This document shows, one piece after another, positions 15,457 through 24,628 of a stretch of DNA of 64,000 bases. Under the pieces are notes generated by a model. That model ran no database searches. It was not told the DNA's origin and saw nothing but the letters and a program-made list of their open reading frames with translations. This DNA comes from Advenella alkanexedens (GTDB lineage: Bacteria > Pseudomonadota > Gammaproteobacteria > Burkholderiales > Burkholderiaceae_B): positions 1 through 64,000 of the forward strand of contig NZ_JAHSPR010000005.1 in NCBI RefSeq assembly GCF_019132845.1, in the 5' to 3' direction. The translations under genes were made by a program, and so were the position numbers. Position 1 is the stretch's first letter. The number at the start of each line of letters is the position of its first letter.

Positions 15457-16293
15457 ATGATGCTCGCCAAGCCTTCCAGGGCCCATTTATGGCTCTTTGT
15501 TCCTTTTGTGTTGATGCTGGGCGCTTTTTGCCTGGCTCCCACCTATTGGGTGCTGGTTAACAGTTTTATGGCAGACGAGGGTGGTTTTACGCTGGCCAAT
15601 TATAAAAAAATTTTAAGTAGCAAGTTTTACCTGATTGCCATTGAAAACAGTTTCTGGTTATCACTGTACTCCAGTTTTCTGGGACTGCTGATTGGCCTGC
15701 TGGCTACTTCGTCCTTACGATTTGTGCAAGGCAGGGTTCGGCAATGGGTGATTGCCTTTGTGAATATGAGCAATAACTTTGCCGGCGTGCCCCTGGCATT
15801 TGCGTTCATTATTATTTTGGGAACCAATGGTGCCATTACGTTGTTGTTGAATAAAATGGGGTTTCTGAACGGGTTTGATTTATACACCCGTGCCGGCTTG
15901 ACGGTGGTGTATACGTATTTTCAGATTCCCTTGGCTATTTTGCTGCTTTACCCGGCATTTGATGCCCTGAAGGATGACTGGGAGGAAGCATCCCGATTGC
16001 TGGGCGCCAGTACTTTTGATTACTGGCGCAAGGTGGTGCTGCCCATTCTTTTCCCTTCCTTACTGGGTACTTTTGTGTTGTTGCTGGCCAATGCACTGGG
16101 TGCATATGCCACGGCTTTTGCGCTCACGGCCAGTAATGTTAACCTGATCCCGATTCGTATCGGGGCCCTGGTGGCCGGTGATATTTCCCTGAACCCGAAC
16201 CTGGCCGCGGCGCTTTCCATTGTTCTGGTTGTACAGCTGGTCATGGTCACCATGATTAACCAGTGGCTGATGCGCAGGAGACGTTATGCATAA
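15457..16293 (+). CDS. ABC importer permease 1
   Basis: The 278-residue protein has about six membrane helices and the cytoplasmic EAA loop DDWEEASRLLGASTFDYW (about 170-187), which docks on the ATPase. It is followed by an 8-base overlap with the second permease gene, so the two are co-translated and probably form a heterodimer. It is of the CysTW/PotB type. It has no strong ribosome site of its own before the ATGATG start. Confidence 0.85.
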   Translation: MMLAKPSRAHLWLFVPFVLMLGAFCLAPTYWVLVNSFMADEGGFTLANYKKILSSKFYLIAIENSFWLSLYSSFLGLLIGLLATSSLRFVQGRVRQWVIAFVNMSNNFAGVPLAFAFIIILGTNGAITLLLNKMGFLNGFDLYTRAGLTVVYTYFQIPLAILLLYPAFDALKDDWEEASRLLGASTFDYWRKVVLPILFPSLLGTFVLLLANALGAYATAFALTASNVNLIPIRIGALVAGDISLNPNLAAALSIVLVVQLVMVTMINQWLMRRRRYA

Positions 16294-17065
16294 ACAGGAC
16301 TCCAGACAGGGCATGCATCTGCTTGTGATTGGTGTGGTGATGTTGATCTTGCTGGTGCCCTTGCTGGCCACTTTTTTGTATTCCATTTCAACTTCCTGGG
16401 GCGCAACCATTTTGCCTGATGCCTTAAGCTTGAAGTGGTATGTGCAACTCTGGAGCGATCCTCGCTTTCTGATGGCCTTTGGCCGATCTGTTTTACTTTG
16501 CATGGTTTCCATTATCGTTAGCTTACTGGTGATTCTGCCATTGGCTTTTATGATGGAATACCGTTATCGGCAATGGCGGAAAATCATGGATCTGGTGATT
16601 CTGCTTCCATTTGCCATGCCGCCAATTGTTGCCACGGCAGGCTTGCTGCAAATTTATGCCGGCTCACCCATGATGGGTACTCCCTGGATTCTGGTGGGCT
16701 GCTATTTCACGATTGTGTTGCCCTTTATGTATCGTTCCCTGGTTAATAATCTGCGGGCCCTGAACCTGCATGATTTGATGGATGCCTCCAGTCTGTTGGG
16801 TGCCAGCAGTTTTCAGGCCTTCATGCAGGTGGTGCTGCCCAATATCCGCAAGGGCATTGCCTCGGCATGGTTCATTGCCTTTTCATTGCTGTTTGGTGAA
16901 TTCGTTTTTGCCAATATGCTGGTGGGAACCCGCTTTGAAACCCTGCAGATTTACCTGTTCAATATGCGCCAGACCAGTGGTCATTTTACCAGTGCTATTG
17001 TGATCAGCTATTTTGTGTTCATTCTGCTGTTTACCTTGCTTGCCAACCGTTTCAATAAAGCTTAA
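16286..17065 (+). CDS. ABC importer permease 2
   Basis: The 259-residue PotC-type permease has six predicted helices and the EAA loop LHDLMDASSLLGASSFQAF (about 158-176). It overlaps the first permease gene by 8 bases and is followed 3 bases later by the ATPase gene. Together they form the membrane part of the importer. Confidence 0.85.
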   Translation: MHKQDSRQGMHLLVIGVVMLILLVPLLATFLYSISTSWGATILPDALSLKWYVQLWSDPRFLMAFGRSVLLCMVSIIVSLLVILPLAFMMEYRYRQWRKIMDLVILLPFAMPPIVATAGLLQIYAGSPMMGTPWILVGCYFTIVLPFMYRSLVNNLRALNLHDLMDASSLLGASSFQAFMQVVLPNIRKGIASAWFIAFSLLFGEFVFANMLVGTRFETLQIYLFNMRQTSGHFTSAIVISYFVFILLFTLLANRFNKA

Positions 17066-17068
17066 ATC

Positions 17069-18088
17069 ATGTCTTATTTAACCGTTTCCAATTTGGCCAA
17101 GCGATTTGGCGATTCCGTTATTCTTGATGAATTGAGTTTTACCATTGAAAAAGGTGAGTTTGTGACTTTGTTGGGGTCAAGCGGTTGTGGCAAGTCTACC
17201 TTGTTACGTTGCATTGCAGGCTTGACCCAGCCTGATAGCGGGTATATTCAGGTGGACAATGAAAACATCACGTTTGCGCCGGCCCGGCATCGGGGTATTG
17301 GCATGGTCTTTCAAAGTTATGCCCTGTTTCCCAATATGACCGTGGAAGCCAATATTTCCTTTGGCCTGAATTTGCGCAAAATGGACAAGGGGTTGGTTCA
17401 AGAGAAGGTGGGGCAGGCGATTGCGCGGGTCGAATTGCAAGGCAAGGAAAAAAACATGCCACATGAGCTGTCGGGCGGCCAGCGTCAGAGGGTGGCCCTG
17501 GCCCGGGCCCTGGTTATGGAGCCTCGTATTTTGTTGCTGGATGAACCCTTGTCTGCACTGGATGCCCGTATTCGCCGCCATTTGCGACAGCAAATCCGCC
17601 AATTGCAGCAAGAGTTGCAGCTAACCACCATCTTTGTCACCCATGATCAGGAAGAAGCCCTGACTATGTCAGACCGGATTTTTTTAATGAACCAGGGCCG
17701 TATCGAGCAATCGGGTTCGCCAGAGCAGTTGTATGCACGGCCCAATAGCAATATGGTGGCACAGTTCATGGGCACCTACAATTTTCTGGATGCAGGCAAT
17801 ACGCAGCGCTGGCTTGGCTTGCAAACACCTAATGGTGTGGCTATCAGGGCCGAAGCGATTATCCTGGATCATCCTTCCCTGTCTTTTGGCAAAAAGGTTT
17901 CCCAGCCGATTGCATCTATTATTACCGAGAAACATTTGCTGGGTAGTGTGGTGCGCTTCAAGGTGAGGGCAGAAAACACAGTGTTAACCGTAGACAGCCT
18001 AAACAACCGGTTTTTGCCCAAGCTGGACATCGGCAGCAAAGTATACCTGCGCATTGATCCTTGTGAGTGTGTGGTTTTGGATAATTAA
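17069..18088 (+). CDS. ABC importer ATP-binding protein (PotA/FbpC type)
   Basis: The 339-residue ATPase has Walker A GSSGCGKST (36-44), the Q-loop at FQSYALFPNM, signature LSGGQRQRVALARAL, Walker B ILLLDEPLSALD and the switch His in FVTHDQEEAL. A C-terminal TOBE-like domain (about 240-339) is typical of PotA/FbpC/PhnT ATPases. It is last in the operon and is followed by a strong terminator. Confidence 0.88.
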   Translation: MSYLTVSNLAKRFGDSVILDELSFTIEKGEFVTLLGSSGCGKSTLLRCIAGLTQPDSGYIQVDNENITFAPARHRGIGMVFQSYALFPNMTVEANISFGLNLRKMDKGLVQEKVGQAIARVELQGKEKNMPHELSGGQRQRVALARALVMEPRILLLDEPLSALDARIRRHLRQQIRQLQQELQLTTIFVTHDQEEALTMSDRIFLMNQGRIEQSGSPEQLYARPNSNMVAQFMGTYNFLDAGNTQRWLGLQTPNGVAIRAEAIILDHPSLSFGKKVSQPIASIITEKHLLGSVVRFKVRAENTVLTVDSLNNRFLPKLDIGSKVYLRIDPCECVVLDN

Positions 18089-18107
18089 AGCGGTAAAAAA
18101 AACAAAT

Positions 18108-18146
18108 TGCCTCCTTCGCTCAAGTAGCGGCGGGAGGCATTTTTTA
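18108..18146 (+). terminator. Rho-independent terminator of the ABC operon
   Basis: TGCCTCC (18108-18114) pairs with GGAGGCA (18133-18139), and the stem is followed by six T residues. It lies 20 bp after the ATPase stop. Confidence 0.8.
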
Positions 18147-18192
18147 TGGCCGAATGGCAATTTTAGTAATTACCCTTAAATACAAAATAATT

Positions 18193-18218
18193 TATGTGTG
18201 TGAAAATTAATTCACATA
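18193..18218. promoter_or_regulatory. Palindromic operator before the cupin operon
   Basis: Two overlapping dyads occur: TGTGAA-AATTAA-TTCACA (18199-18216) and TATGTG-N14-CACATA (18193-18218). They end 26 bases before the cupin ATG, so a protein bound here would cover the promoter or leader. The IclR gene at the far end of the operon is a candidate ligand-responsive regulator. The dyad resembles a CRP half-site pair but has a spacer two bases too long. Confidence 0.5.
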
Positions 18219-18244
18219 CGGGAATTTAATAGAAGAGGGTATTT

Positions 18245-18619
18245 ATGCATAAATGGATTGTTAAAGAAAACGCAATTGAAGGGTATAGTCCAGCCAATCA
18301 TACGGGTACCGTTAACAAAAGGTTGATCAGTGCTGAAACGGTAGGCGCAAAACACATGGAAGTCCTGATCGGGACAATAGAAAAAAACCAGGGGGCACTG
18401 CCACATGCGCATCCAGACCTTGAGCAGGTCTGTTATTTGATTTCCGGTAGCGCCGATGTGGAAATGGATGGAGAAAAAGGGGAACTGGAGCCAGGCGATT
18501 GCTGTTATTTCCCTCCTTATAAAAAACACATTTTTACCGTTACCAGCGAAGAGCCTGCCAGAGTACTTATTATTTACTCACCCCCCTATGAAGAAAAGCC
18601 GGAAAGAGTCATTCGTTAG
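18245..18619 (+). CDS. Small single-domain cupin protein
   Basis: The 124-residue protein is one cupin domain. Motif 1 is PHAHPDLEQVCYLISGSADVE (His-x-His and Glu ligands, about 58-78) and motif 2 is PGDCCYFPPYKKHIF (about 89-103). A metal site with two His, one Glu and a later His is therefore intact. It could be a small isomerase, dioxygenase or sensor. It begins an operon with a Bug receptor, a CoA transferase and an acyl-CoA dehydrogenase, so it probably acts on the same acid. The reaction is unknown. Confidence 0.8.
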   Translation: MHKWIVKENAIEGYSPANHTGTVNKRLISAETVGAKHMEVLIGTIEKNQGALPHAHPDLEQVCYLISGSADVEMDGEKGELEPGDCCYFPPYKKHIFTVTSEEPARVLIIYSPPYEEKPERVIR

Positions 18620-18662
18620 GCAATGGCTGGATAAAACCAAATTAAAATTTAAAGGAGACATA

Positions 18663-19628
18663 ATGTATAAAACAGGTATCAAGAAAAAAATGACTGCTCT
18701 GGCCCTGAGCCTTTTCAGCAGTAGCGTATTGGCAGCTTACCCGGAACAGCCTATTACGCTGGTGGTACCCTTTCCAGCTGGCTCCGGCACAGATGCGGTA
18801 GGACGTATTTTTGCTTCAGAAATGTCATCCCGTTTGGGACAGCCAGTGATTGTTGAAAACAAACCCGGTGCCAATGCGACGATTGCAGCGCAGCATGTTG
18901 CCAAATCCAAACCCGATGGCTATACGATATTAATTTCCACCAATACGCCTTTGTCTGCCGCACCTTGGCTAATGAAAAATGTATCTTATGATGTGGTTAA
19001 CGATTTTACGGCTGTAGCACGCGGTGGAAATTTGCCTTTTATTTTAATTACTCATGCCAGCAAACCTTATCAAACGGTCAAGGACTTGGTTGAGTATGCC
19101 AAGGCCAATCCTGGCAAGTTAAGTTATGCTTCGGGAAACAGTACCGGAATTGTGGCAGGGGCAACATTGGGGAATACTGCTGATATTGATATTTTGCATG
19201 TGCCCTATAAAGGCACGCCTCAGGCAATCACCGATCTGATTGGCGGGCAGGTTGATTTCATGTTTACCGATCTGGCTTCAGGTATTCCTTTCGTTAAGTC
19301 CAATAAGGTCAAGGCTTTGGCTGTTTCTACCGCCAAGCCCAGTGCCTTATTGCCAGACTTGCCCTCTATGGAGGCCGCAGGCATTAATAATTTTGATATT
19401 AATTCCTGGAACGGCTTTCTTGGACCTGCCGGTTTATCGGATGAGGTCGTTCAAACCTTGAATAAAACCATCAATGAGATTGTGGAAGATAAAGAGATCA
19501 AGCAAAAACTGGCCAATCTGGGGTTTGATGCTTTTAGTGGAACCCAGCAGGAATTTGCTGATTTCGTGAAGCAGCAATATGTGTTGTGGGGCGACTTGAT
19601 CAAGGCGGCTGGCATTGAGCAAAAATAA
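18663..19628 (+). CDS. Bug-family tripartite tricarboxylate transporter receptor
   Basis: The 321-residue protein has a signal peptide (KKKMTALALSLFSSSVLA, cleavage near residue 24). The Bug core then begins YPEQPITLVVPFPAGSGTDAV, with VIVENKPGANATIAAQHVAKS and KPDGYTILIS. ATG 18663 is preceded by AAAGGAGA. It lies between the cupin gene and the CoA-transferase gene, and its stop is one base from the next ATG. This suggests capture of the organic acid that the operon then activates. No TctA/TctB partner is in the window. Confidence 0.88.
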   Translation: MYKTGIKKKMTALALSLFSSSVLAAYPEQPITLVVPFPAGSGTDAVGRIFASEMSSRLGQPVIVENKPGANATIAAQHVAKSKPDGYTILISTNTPLSAAPWLMKNVSYDVVNDFTAVARGGNLPFILITHASKPYQTVKDLVEYAKANPGKLSYASGNSTGIVAGATLGNTADIDILHVPYKGTPQAITDLIGGQVDFMFTDLASGIPFVKSNKVKALAVSTAKPSALLPDLPSMEAAGINNFDINSWNGFLGPAGLSDEVVQTLNKTINEIVEDKEIKQKLANLGFDAFSGTQQEFADFVKQQYVLWGDLIKAAGIEQK

Positions 19629-19629
19629 T

Positions 19630-20847
19630 ATGAATAATCATCATGAACCAAACCCAGGGCCATTGAGCGGCATCAAAGTACTTGATTTAAGCTCGGTGGT
19701 TATGGGGCCGTTTGCCACCCAGATGCTGGCTGATTTGGGGGCAGATGTGATTAAGATAGAGCCGCCATCTGGTGACAACATGCGAAAAGTGGGCCCAATG
19801 GTTAATGAAGATATGGGGGCACTTTATTTACATTTGAACCGTAATAAGCGTTCCATTGTGCTTGATTTGAAAACAGAGCAGGGTAGGTTGGCTTGCCTGG
19901 CCCTGGCAAAAACGGCAGATGTGTTTCTGTACAATGTGCGTCCGCAGGCCATGGCGCGGCTTGGACTATCTTATGAAGACGTTTGCGCGGTTAATCCTGC
20001 CATTGTTTATGCCGGTGCCTACGGTTTTGGGACTGACGGCCCCTATGCAGGAAAACCGGCTTATGACGACCTGATCCAGGGCATGACCGGTATCCCCGTC
20101 TTGTACGAGAAAAACTCGGGTGATGAGCCTCGCTATGTACCCTTGACGTTGGCAGACCGGACTATTGGCCTGCAGGCTGCCATTGCCTGCCTGGCCGGTG
20201 TCATCCAAAGCCGGGCGTCGGGCAAAGGCCAGTCAATCGAGATTCCCATGTTTGAGGGGATGAGCCAGTTTGTGCTGGGGGATCATCTGGGCGGAAAAAC
20301 ATTCGTGCCCGAGAAAGGGGACATGGGTTATGCCCGTTTGCTGGCCACGCATCGCAAACCATATAAAACCGCCAATGGCCATATCAGTGTATTGATTTAT
20401 AACGATAAACACTGGAAAAATTTCCTGCTTTTGATTGGTCGGGAAGATTTGCTGGAGGGGTCCATATTCTCCAGTCATTCGGTGCGTGCCGACAATATTG
20501 CCGAGGTCTACAGTTTTGTGGCGCAGATTCTTGCTGAAAAAAACAGCGAATACTGGCTGAATTGTTTTGCCCGGGCGGATATTCCGGCGGCTCCTTTATA
20601 CAGTGTGGAAGATTTGGTGGAAGACCCGCATATCAAAGCGGTTGAGCAGGTTGTGGAAATGGATCATCCGACCGAGGGACGGATTCGTACCCCGGGCACG
20701 TTGGGCAAATATTCGGCAACACCTTTAAAAATATACCGCCATGCGCCCAGTCTTGGTGAGCATACCGAAGAAGTTTTAAAAGAAACGGATCTGGATCAGT
20801 CGGTGATTGATTCTCTGATTAATAATACAGGAAGAAGTAAACCATGA
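19630..20847 (+). CDS. CaiB/BaiF (family III) CoA-transferase
   Basis: The 405-residue enzyme of the family III CoA-transferases begins GIKVLDLSSVVMGPFATQML and carries LGADVIKIEPPSGD and LNRNKRSIVLDLK. The probable catalytic Asp lies in GKPAYDDLIQGMTG (about 148-161). It moves CoA from an acyl-CoA donor to a carboxylic acid. ATG 19630 is chosen over the TTG at 19615, which overlaps the receptor gene. It overlaps the dehydrogenase gene by 4 bases, so activation is probably followed directly by oxidation. The substrate is unknown; a dicarboxylate such as glutarate is one possibility. Confidence 0.87.
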   Translation: MNNHHEPNPGPLSGIKVLDLSSVVMGPFATQMLADLGADVIKIEPPSGDNMRKVGPMVNEDMGALYLHLNRNKRSIVLDLKTEQGRLACLALAKTADVFLYNVRPQAMARLGLSYEDVCAVNPAIVYAGAYGFGTDGPYAGKPAYDDLIQGMTGIPVLYEKNSGDEPRYVPLTLADRTIGLQAAIACLAGVIQSRASGKGQSIEIPMFEGMSQFVLGDHLGGKTFVPEKGDMGYARLLATHRKPYKTANGHISVLIYNDKHWKNFLLLIGREDLLEGSIFSSHSVRADNIAEVYSFVAQILAEKNSEYWLNCFARADIPAAPLYSVEDLVEDPHIKAVEQVVEMDHPTEGRIRTPGTLGKYSATPLKIYRHAPSLGEHTEEVLKETDLDQSVIDSLINNTGRSKP

Positions 20848-22010
20848 ATTTTGAGCTGAACAACGACCAGCAGATGCTGGTGGAGGCAGTAGAAAACTTA
20901 TGTGCCGATTTTGATGATGATTACTGGCATGCCAGGGATGCTGATGGCCAATATCCTGAGGAGTTTTACAAGGCACTGGCTGAAGCGGGCTGGCTGGGCA
21001 TTGCCATGCCTGAAGAGTATGGTGGTGCGGGCCTGGGAATGACCGAAGCCGCCTTGTTGATGAAAACCATCTCCCGTTCCGGGGCCGGTTTTACCGGTGC
21101 ATCGGCTGTGCATATGAATATTTTTGGCCTGAATCCGGTGGTGGTGTTTGGTTCGGAAGACTTAAAACAGCGTGCCCTGCCACCCCTTATCCAGGGCAAG
21201 CAAAAAGCCTGCTTTGCCGTTACTGAACCCGATGCCGGGCTGGACACCACCAAGCTTAAAACCAGAGCGGTCAAACAGGGCAATAAATATATTGTTCATG
21301 GTCGTAAAATCTGGATTTCCACCGCCCAGGTGGCAGATAAAATGCTGTTGCTGGCACGTACTACCCCGCTTGAAGACGTCAGCAAGCCTACCCAGGGCCT
21401 GTCCCTGTTCTACACAGATCTTAATCGTGACTATGTTGAAGTGCGTGAAATTGAAAAAATGGGACGCAAGGCCGTGGATTCAAACATGCTGTTTTTTGAC
21501 GGACTGGAAATTCCCGAAGAAGACCGGGTGGGTGAAGAAGGGCGGGGTTTTGAATATATTCTTCATGGCTTGAACCCGGAACGGATTCTGATTGCTTCCG
21601 AAGCGGTGGGGCTGGGACAGGTTGCCCTGCAAAAGGCCACCCGGTATGCCAAAGAACGGGTGGTTTTTGGCCGGGCTATTGGTGCCAATCAGGGAATTCA
21701 ACACCCGTTGGCACAGGCCTGGATGCATCTGGAGGCCGCAGACCTGATGGTCAGCAAAGCCGCCAGTTTGTATGACAGCAATAAACCGTGCGGTGAATTT
21801 GCCAATACAGCCAAATATCTGGCCGCTGAAGCGGCATTCAATGCCTGCCAAACGGCCATTCAAACCCTGGGGGGGATGGGGTATGCCAAGGAATACCATG
21901 TAGAGCGTTATTTACGCGAAAGTTTCATTCCGCGTATTGCCCCGGTCAGTCCGCAGCTGATTATGTGTTTTATTGCGGAAAAGGTACTGGGCCTGCCCAA
22001 GTCATATTAA
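20844..22010 (+). CDS. Acyl-CoA dehydrogenase of the IAPVS C-terminal type
   Basis: The 388-residue flavoprotein has the usual N-terminal helical, middle beta (CFAVTEPDAGLDTTKLKTRA, about 122-141) and C-terminal domains. The C-terminus reads RESFIPRIAPVSPQLIMCF, then AEKVLGLPKSY. The segment that normally carries the catalytic Glu (YEGT) is replaced by APVS, as in a known but poorly characterised subgroup. The base may therefore lie elsewhere, as it does in isovaleryl-type enzymes. It is coupled to the CoA-transferase gene by a 4-base overlap. ETF at 50.1 kb could accept its electrons. Confidence 0.85.
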   Translation: MNFELNNDQQMLVEAVENLCADFDDDYWHARDADGQYPEEFYKALAEAGWLGIAMPEEYGGAGLGMTEAALLMKTISRSGAGFTGASAVHMNIFGLNPVVVFGSEDLKQRALPPLIQGKQKACFAVTEPDAGLDTTKLKTRAVKQGNKYIVHGRKIWISTAQVADKMLLLARTTPLEDVSKPTQGLSLFYTDLNRDYVEVREIEKMGRKAVDSNMLFFDGLEIPEEDRVGEEGRGFEYILHGLNPERILIASEAVGLGQVALQKATRYAKERVVFGRAIGANQGIQHPLAQAWMHLEAADLMVSKAASLYDSNKPCGEFANTAKYLAAEAAFNACQTAIQTLGGMGYAKEYHVERYLRESFIPRIAPVSPQLIMCFIAEKVLGLPKSY

Positions 22011-22087
22011 ATGAACCCAGGTTAAACTGATCTGGCTGCGCTTCAAGCATAAAAGCGTGCGAAGATCTGCTTGCCGGTTCATTCTGT

Positions 22088-22864
22088 TCAGGCGGATTTT
22101 TCAATAAACGTACTGATGACTCTTAGTTTTTGGGCGAAGTCTTCCAGATTCGCCTGAATCCGGTACAAGGGTCCGGCAATCGAAATGGCATAGTAGCTGC
22201 CAGAAAGCTTGACTGGCCAAGCCAATGCGCCCACATCGGGAATGGATTCACCAAAATTTCCAAACCAGCCCCTTTGCAATGATTGTTCGATGTCTGCCAG
22301 AAAAGCCGCTTTGCCAGCAATGGTTTTGGTATTGAAGGCGTGAAAAGGAAGATGGCTTAGCACTTCTTCCTTTTCATCGTTACCCAGGGTTGAAAACAGG
22401 GCCTTACCCAATGAGTTTGCATTAATTTCTTTTTGCTCACCGGCCATTGCCACATAATGAATCGGATTGGCGGAAGGCAAAACTTCCAGATAAAGTACTT
22501 TTTGGTTGTTATGCAATTTGCCAATCACCACCGTTTCATTCGTGATGTTGCGCAACTCTTCCAGGCTTGGGTAAATACGTTCCAGAATGGGGTCAGCAGC
22601 GGATATTTTCTGTGCCATGGCCAGCAGCCGTCCGGTAGGGTAGTAACCGGCCCTGCGATTGGTTTCATACAAATACCCCAAACTGACCAGTGTCCTGATA
22701 AGCGCAAGGCAGCTCGACATGGGGGCATTCAGCAATTTCGCCAATTCAGATAGCGCCAGGGGACGGCATTCCTTGGCGAAAATTTCAATGATTTCAATCA
22801 CCCGAAGCGCCGTTTTGACATTGGTTTCTTTGGATGCTTGGCGTGGGATGGGTTTATCTGTCAT
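22088..22864 (-). CDS. IclR-family transcriptional regulator
   Basis: The 258-residue protein has an N-terminal winged helix-turn-helix (about 15-75: ALSELAKLLNAPMSSCLALI) and a C-terminal GAF-like IclR ligand domain. It converges on the cupin-receptor-CoA-transferase-dehydrogenase operon and is the obvious candidate to control it, perhaps through the dyad at 18193. It is divergent from the Tad locus; the 169-bp gap shows no clear dyad. Confidence 0.85.
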   Translation of the reverse strand: MTDKPIPRQASKETNVKTALRVIEIIEIFAKECRPLALSELAKLLNAPMSSCLALIRTLVSLGYLYETNRRAGYYPTGRLLAMAQKISAADPILERIYPSLEELRNITNETVVIGKLHNNQKVLYLEVLPSANPIHYVAMAGEQKEINANSLGKALFSTLGNDEKEEVLSHLPFHAFNTKTIAGKAAFLADIEQSLQRGWFGNFGESIPDVGALAWPVKLSGSYYAISIAGPLYRIQANLEDFAQKLRVISTFIEKSA

Positions 22865-23033
22865 GGCACAGGCAATAATTCAAATGGATGAAGGCAAATT
22901 ATAGGGGGTGTGCGCTCATTTGCAAAATGGTCCTGTTTGTCCATGATGCTTTTGGCTATTTCGGTTTTTGCGAATTGTTGATCCATGAGGGTGGTAGCAA
23001 ACTATGCCTGTTGCTATTTATAAGGAGAACCCC

Positions 23034-23303
23034 ATGAAAAAAGCCCGTTTCAGGCAGCGCGGACAAGGCATGACCGAGTATATTATTATCGTTGCCCTGG
23101 TGGCCATTTCCGCAATTGCCGTGTATCAATTGTTTGGTCAGGTCATTCGCTCGCAAACCGCGGCCATGGCCAGTGAATTGGCGGGTGAAGACGGTACCGA
23201 GTATTCCGCTTCCGCACAAAATGCCGCACAGGCCGCTTCGGCGCAAACCACGGCCAAATCCCTTAAAAGCTTTACCGGCAATGCAGGTTCGGGCGGGCAA
23301 TAA
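23034..23303 (+). CDS. Flp-type prepilin, Tad locus
   Basis: The 89-residue prepilin has a short basic leader (MKKARFRQR) and the cleavage context G-QGMTEY. With cleavage after Gly10, Glu is at +5 and Tyr at +6, the Flp signature, followed by the hydrophobic helix IIIVALVAISAIAVYQLF. The Ala/Gln/Ser-rich tail (residues about 50-89) is longer than in classic Flp pilins. It is the first gene of the operon, with TAAGGAG before the ATG. It is probably the structural subunit of the filament or secretion pseudopilus. Confidence 0.82.
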   Translation: MKKARFRQRGQGMTEYIIIVALVAISAIAVYQLFGQVIRSQTAAMASELAGEDGTEYSASAQNAAQAASAQTTAKSLKSFTGNAGSGGQ

Positions 23304-24628
23304 TGGCAATGCTCCCCAGTCATGCAGCAAGGCAAACTCATGGGCAGTCTGGTCAGGCGCTTGTGCTGGGGATACTGTTGCTGGGGGTTATTGCCATTGC
23401 CATTAATGCCCTGTTCAGCACTGGCAGGCTCATTGGTGTCAAGGCGCGTCAGCTTAATACGGTCGATGCTGCCGCGTATTCGGGGGCGCTTATTCAGGCC
23501 CGTGCCCTGAACATGCAGGCTTATATCAATATTGCCCAAATTGGTCATCAAATGGCCATGGCGCATTTGGTTACCCTGGGGTCTTGGGCAAAATTCAGTG
23601 CCACGCAGGGTCAGCAGGCCAGTGCCGGAAATCCACCTGCCTATTTAATCGGCATGATGTTTGGTAGTGGGCATCTACAGGCCTATCAATCTGCCCGCAA
23701 GGCACGGGCCATTACCACCATTGCCAGTCCAGGCAATGAGTTGTTTCAGGCTTTTGAAGCGCACGACAAAGCGGTACACCAGGTGCTGCAGGCAGCCAGT
23801 CTGGCGATTGACAAAACACTAGAGTCCGCCCGTAACCGGGCTATCGAGAAAGTGATTCTGGCCAATTATCCAGAATCCCATATTCGTGAGAATCTGTCCT
23901 GGGAAGTCCAGCATGACAATTTGCAAGGGTTTTCTGCGGTTTTTGAGCCCACGGGCAATTATCGCTCATTAATCGGGCAGGTGGCCGGTGTGTATCGTTT
24001 TCTGGATGAGCGCAATCATGTTCGCAAAAATGCATGGATGGTGAATGATAAATGTCCCTGGAAACGTCATGAATTAAGGCGCAGGGGGCAAACCGTCCTG
24101 GATGAAAAAGGAAATTGGCAGTCTATCGACACCGAGTCTTATCATGCCTTGCGTTCGAATCGCTGGATTGGCTGTTATTTCAGGGAGTATCCCATGGGAT
24201 GGGGATGGGTGCCTGGCAATGCCAACAGCATGGCCATGGATTTGCCTCACACGCAGACACCGCCCGATAATTTTTCCGGGATGGATTTCTGGCGTTGGGT
24301 AAGGCAAGCCACCCAATGGAATATTTATGGTGGCAACCAGAACCCGCTGGCCAATTCACGTGCAGTGGCGGCTCGCCAGCGCTGGCAAGGTGGTGGTCTG
24401 GCCAATTATGTGGATATTGCCAATGCCGGTCGTCAGTCTTCGGTGGCATTCACGCTTTCTTTGACTCGCAAGAACGCATGGGGGCATGACTTTACGGTTA
24501 ACAGTCGGGCACAAACTTTTTTTGAAAGGCCTCAGGCACGCACTGACAGGCGGATTGAAAAGGCCAATTTTTGGCACCCATTCTGGCAAGCGCGTTTGGT
24601 TGATACAGAACTAAAGGTGGTTGAATGA
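23303..24628 (+). CDS. TadG-like membrane-anchored protein
   Basis: The 441-residue protein has an N-terminal hydrophobic anchor after a TadE/G-like SGQALVLGILLLGVIAIAIN motif, then a large extracytoplasmic region. QLNTVDAAAYSGAL (about 52-65) is typical of TadG-type pseudopilins. The Glu expected at +5 of the prepilin motif is missing, so it may be anchored rather than processed. It overlaps the prepilin stop by one base and the next gene by four. The middle and C-terminal parts, Trp- and Asn-rich from about 280, match nothing I recognise. Confidence 0.7.
   Translation: MAMLPSHAARQTHGQSGQALVLGILLLGVIAIAINALFSTGRLIGVKARQLNTVDAAAYSGALIQARALNMQAYINIAQIGHQMAMAHLVTLGSWAKFSATQGQQASAGNPPAYLIGMMFGSGHLQAYQSARKARAITTIASPGNELFQAFEAHDKAVHQVLQAASLAIDKTLESARNRAIEKVILANYPESHIRENLSWEVQHDNLQGFSAVFEPTGNYRSLIGQVAGVYRFLDERNHVRKNAWMVNDKCPWKRHELRRRGQTVLDEKGNWQSIDTESYHALRSNRWIGCYFREYPMGWGWVPGNANSMAMDLPHTQTPPDNFSGMDFWRWVRQATQWNIYGGNQNPLANSRAVAARQRWQGGGLANYVDIANAGRQSSVAFTLSLTRKNAWGHDFTVNSRAQTFFERPQARTDRRIEKANFWHPFWQARLVDTELKVVE

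Noticed and set aside
18199-18216. CRP site before the cupin operon
   Set aside because: TGTGA and TCACA are present but separated by 8 rather than 6 bases, so a different regulator is more likely.
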